Assembly: GCA_028356795.1 (NCBI GenBank)
Contig: JAOMVH010000009.1
Location: 1-39,553 of the forward strand
Direction: 5' to 3'
From: Aliiglaciecola sp.
GTDB lineage: Bacteria > Pseudomonadota > Gammaproteobacteria > Enterobacterales > Alteromonadaceae
DNA length: 39,553 bases
In this document: piece by piece, positions 37,162 through 39,553 of the stretch
How the letters are laid out: every line of letters begins with the position of its first letter
Position numbering within the stretch: the stretch's first letter is position 1
Translations under genes and position numbers: made by a program
The notes under the pieces: generated by a model
The model's input: the letters and a program-made list of their open reading frames with translations, nothing else
Told to the model about the DNA's origin: nothing
Database searches by the model: none

Positions 37162-37806
37162 ATGCAACCCCAGCCAACTAAACTTAAACATAGTTATTCT
37201 TTGAAAGAAGAAAAAATCAATGCATGGAGTCATGGCGTTGGGTTTGTTTTTGCGTTAATTGGGCTTATCTATTTGTTGTTGCGAAGTGATTCCGCCGTCA
37301 GTATATCCTCATCTGCAATCTATGGTAGCAGCTTGATCTTGATGTTTCTCGCTTCCACTGTTTATCACAGCGTCACAGGGGATCAGCTTAAGCAGGTTTG
37401 TAAGCTGATTGATCACAGCGCTATTTATCTATTAATCGCAGGCACTTACACGCCGTTTTTAGCCTTAAGTATCGGTGGCTGGTTGGGCTGGACGTCTATC
37501 ATAGTTATTTGGTCTATTGCCTTATTTGGCGTCATTTTTAAGGTTTTTGCAAAGCATAGATTTCCCAAAGTATCAGTCATTACATATTTGGTGATGGGGT
37601 GGTTAGCTGTCATTCTTATTTATCCTTTATACCAATCGGTACCTGGCGCGGGTTTGACTCTGCTGGTGGCTGGTGGATTGTGTTTTAGCATAGGGGTACT
37701 TTTCTATGTTAAAAAACACATAAAATATACCCATGCAATCTGGCACTTTTTTGTGATTGGTGGATGTACTTGCCATTATTTTTCTATCTATTATTTTGTC
37801 ATTTGA
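37162..37806 (+). CDS. Hemolysin III / YqfA family membrane protein
   Basis: A 214-aa protein with seven probable membrane segments. Family marks: EKINAWSHGVGFVFALIG at the N-terminus, STVYHSVTG, DHSAIYLLIAGTYTPFLAL and the C-terminal HAIWHFFVIGGCTCHYFSIY with conserved His. The family (PAQR/HlyIII) is rarely shown to lyse cells; E. coli YqfA has been linked to membrane lipid homeostasis. Its ATG directly follows the stop of a 7-codon reading frame (MRQISVP) that begins at 37138. Confidence 0.9.
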   Translation: MQPQPTKLKHSYSLKEEKINAWSHGVGFVFALIGLIYLLLRSDSAVSISSSAIYGSSLILMFLASTVYHSVTGDQLKQVCKLIDHSAIYLLIAGTYTPFLALSIGGWLGWTSIIVIWSIALFGVIFKVFAKHRFPKVSVITYLVMGWLAVILIYPLYQSVPGAGLTLLVAGGLCFSIGVLFYVKKHIKYTHAIWHFFVIGGCTCHYFSIYYFVI

Positions 37807-37836
37807 TTCAATTGCTTAAGCATTTACCCGGAAGAT

Positions 37837-37845
37837 TGGTATAAT
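37837..37845 (+). promoter_or_regulatory. Extended -10 promoter of hldE
   Basis: TGGTATAAT is a strong extended -10 element 33 nt ahead of the hldE ATG. Transcription from here would start near 37852, which makes the TTG at 37858 an unlikely start codon. Confidence 0.6.
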
Positions 37846-37878
37846 TCACCATTATTTTTGATTACTGGATCTCTTGAT

Positions 37879-39300
37879 ATGCAGCTTCCTGATTTTTCCA
37901 AAAGCAATATTCTGGTTGTTGGCGATGTGATGCTTGACCGTTATTGGACAGGGCCCACCGGCAGAATATCGCCTGAAGCACCTGTGCCTGTTGTTGCCAT
38001 CAATGATATTGAAGATCGTCCCGGTGGTGCTGCAAATGTTGCGATGAACGTGGCAGCACTTGGTGCAAACGTAACGTTACTCGGATTAACTGGGCAAGAT
38101 GAATCGGCACAAATCCTCACTCAGTCATTGTCATCACTTGGCGTAGTGTGTGATTTCTGCCCAGTGCCTAACTTTGACACCATCACTAAGCTAAGAGTGA
38201 TGAGCCGCAATCAACAATTAATTCGATTGGACTTTGAAAAAAGCTTCGAAAGTGTAGATAAATCCGAATTGCTTGTTCGGTTCGAGCAGCAACTTGCTAC
38301 AGCAGACTTGGTGATCCTGAGTGATTATGCAAAGGGCGCCTTGAGTTGCGTGCAAAACCTCATTGCAATGGCAAAACAGCAATCACTTCCTGTGATTGTC
38401 GATCCAAAAGGAAATGACTTCAGCAAATATTCTGGCGCAACCTTGTTGACCCCTAACATGGGCGAGTTTGAGTCTATTGTTGGGCCATGCAATGATGAGG
38501 CAAGTATTGTATCAAAAGCGCAAAAACTGATCAGCCAACTAGATATGCAAGCATTACTTGTGACTCGTTCAGAAAAAGGCATGACGTTATTGCAAAAGGA
38601 TCAAGACGAGGTGCATTTGCCAGCTAAAGCCAAAGAGGTCTACGACGTGACTGGGGCAGGGGATACGGTTATATCAACCTTATCTGTGGCCATTGCTTCT
38701 GGGGGTTCTTATGCTGACGCTAGTGCTCTGGCAAATGTCGCAGCCAGTCTTGTGGTAGGTAAGTTGGGCACATCTACTATCAGTTACAATGAATTGGAGC
38801 ATGCTATTGGCAAGGTGCAACAGCATGGAAAAGGGGTCATGACCCAGCAGCAGTTGTCTATTGCGGTTGAAAAGGCCAAGCAGCAAGGTGAAAAAATCGT
38901 TATGACAAATGGCTGCTTTGATATCCTACATGCTGGCCATGTTTCTTATTTGCATAACGCCAGTGAACTAGGTGATAAATTAATTGTTGCGGTTAATTCC
39001 GATGCATCCGTGCGCGGTTTAAAAGGGCCTGGTCGTCCGGTAAACAATGTGAAGCGTCGAATGTCGGTGTTAGCTGGTTTAGCATCGGTATATTGGGTGG
39101 TTGAATTTAGTGAGGAGACGCCTGAGCGCTTGATAAGTGACTTATTACCTGATGTCCTAGTTAAAGGCGGGGATTATCGCGTTGATGAAATTGCAGGAGG
39201 AAAACAGGTACTCGCAAACGGTGGCGAAGTAAAAGTGCTTAATTTTGAAGATGGCGTATCTACCACGAGCATCATCAACAATATTGTCAAATCAACCTAG
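37879..39300 (+). CDS. hldE: Bifunctional heptose-7-phosphate kinase / heptose-1-phosphate adenylyltransferase
   Basis: This makes ADP-heptose for the LPS inner core. The N-terminal PfkB-type kinase (residues ~1-315) has [33 protein letters not shown] and the anion hole [10 protein letters not shown] with the catalytic Asp. The C-terminal adenylyltransferase (~330-473) has [18 protein letters not shown] (HxGH) and the KGPGRPVN stretch. ATG at 37879 gives 473 aa starting [10 protein letters not shown], like other HldE proteins; a TTG at 37858 is in frame but too near the likely transcription start. Confidence 0.96.
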   Translation: MQLPDFSKSNILVVGDVMLDRYWTGPTGRISPEAPVPVVAINDIEDRPGGAANVAMNVAALGANVTLLGLTGQDESAQILTQSLSSLGVVCDFCPVPNFDTITKLRVMSRNQQLIRLDFEKSFESVDKSELLVRFEQQLATADLVILSDYAKGALSCVQNLIAMAKQQSLPVIVDPKGNDFSKYSGATLLTPNMGEFESIVGPCNDEASIVSKAQKLISQLDMQALLVTRSEKGMTLLQKDQDEVHLPAKAKEVYDVTGAGDTVISTLSVAIASGGSYADASALANVAASLVVGKLGTSTISYNELEHAIGKVQQHGKGVMTQQQLSIAVEKAKQQGEKIVMTNGCFDILHAGHVSYLHNASELGDKLIVAVNSDASVRGLKGPGRPVNNVKRRMSVLAGLASVYWVVEFSEETPERLISDLLPDVLVKGGDYRVDEIAGGKQVLANGGEVKVLNFEDGVSTTSIINNIVKST

Positions 39301-39341
39301 CCGTCATTAACAAGTATACTTTCCTGTAAGCCAATGAAAAT

Positions 39342-39373
39342 GCCCGATTAATGAAAGAATTAATCGGGCGTTT
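39342..39373. terminator. Terminator between hldE and the convergent channel gene
   Basis: GCCCGATTAAT gaaaga ATTAATCGGGC is a perfect 11-bp stem. T-runs on either side are short (GTTTA on plus, ATTTTC on minus), so it may serve both genes. Confidence 0.75.
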
Positions 39374-39377
39374 ATGG

Positions 39378-39553
39378 TTACTCTGAAGCTTGTTGTATTA
39401 AATGGACATCTCTTTGAGGGAAAGGAATAGTAATATTGTTTTCATCAAAGGCGTATTTCACTTTTTCATATAAATCAAAATGAACACCCCAATAGTCGTC
39501 TCTTTGTACCCAGCTTCGAGTCAATAAATTGATTGAGCTATCAGCGTGTGCCG
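39378..39553 (-). CDS. MscS-type mechanosensitive ion channel, C-terminal end only
   Basis: The last 57 complete codons before the TAA at 39378-39380 read SSINLLTRSWVQRDDYWGVHF, then DLYEKVKYAFDENNITIPFP followed by QRDVHL. This is the cytoplasmic C-terminal domain of small-conductance mechanosensitive channels (MscS), including the conserved IPFPQRDVHL. The rest, with the membrane segments, lies past the right edge. MscS opens under membrane tension to release solutes after osmotic downshock. Confidence 0.92.
   Translation of the reverse strand, partial: AHADSSINLLTRSWVQRDDYWGVHFDLYEKVKYAFDENNITIPFPQRDVHLIQQASE

Noticed and set aside
1-39553. CRISPR array, tRNA or rRNA genes
   Set aside because: No regularly spaced direct repeats were seen, and no tRNA cloverleaf or rRNA signature was noticed in the intergenic stretches.

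Overview
This 39.5 kb window looks like chromosomal DNA of a marine gammaproteobacterium, most likely an Alteromonadales / Alteromonadaceae-type organism. That is an inference: GC content is moderate to low, and the housekeeping set (queF-syd-ppnN, DUF3192, DUF2789, glnE, hldE, CsrB-type RNA) is typical of that group. No sequence search was possible.

Left part (1-17970) is an accessory surface-polysaccharide region. It opens with an IS66-family insertion sequence that runs off the left edge (tnpC-tnpB-tnpA, minus strand). An AT-rich minus-strand operon follows: a 908-aa two-domain glycosyltransferase, gmd, rmd and a PAPS-type sulfotransferase. Gmd plus Rmd predicts GDP-D-rhamnose. Divergent from it is rmlA-rmlC-rmlD-rmlB (dTDP-L-rhamnose), closed by a terminator, then three GT2 glycosyltransferases and ugd-galU (UDP-glucose and UDP-glucuronate). 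Together these suggest a polymer containing D- and L-rhamnose and glucuronate, possibly sulfated. No flippase, polymerase, chain-length regulator or ABC exporter is visible, so the locus probably continues beyond the IS element or elsewhere.

Middle part (18011-26835) is mostly housekeeping: a small ComEA-like helix-hairpin-helix protein, NAD-type isocitrate dehydrogenase, a degenerate HDOD-like protein with a DUF3192 gene, ppnN and queF, divergent syd with a terminator-like hairpin in its leader, a coiled-coil hypothetical, a second DUF3192 gene (a lipoprotein), DUF2789 and a GNAT acetyltransferase.

At about 27080-27433 lies a gene for a CsrB-type regulatory RNA. It has 22 GGA motifs in about 300 nt, several in hairpin loops, and a GC-rich terminator stem. 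It would bind and titrate the translational regulator CsrA. It is followed, convergently, by a large soluble PAS hybrid histidine kinase.

Right part (31106-39553) carries an LpxL-type lipid A acyltransferase with a TcpQ-domain protein, glnE, a DUF350 membrane protein, a GIY-YIG protein, a hemolysin III family membrane protein, hldE (ADP-heptose synthesis for LPS core) and the C-terminal end of an MscS-type mechanosensitive channel cut by the right edge. Several genes here appear to use TTG or GTG starts with good Shine-Dalgarno sequences. I found no tRNA, rRNA or CRISPR array.
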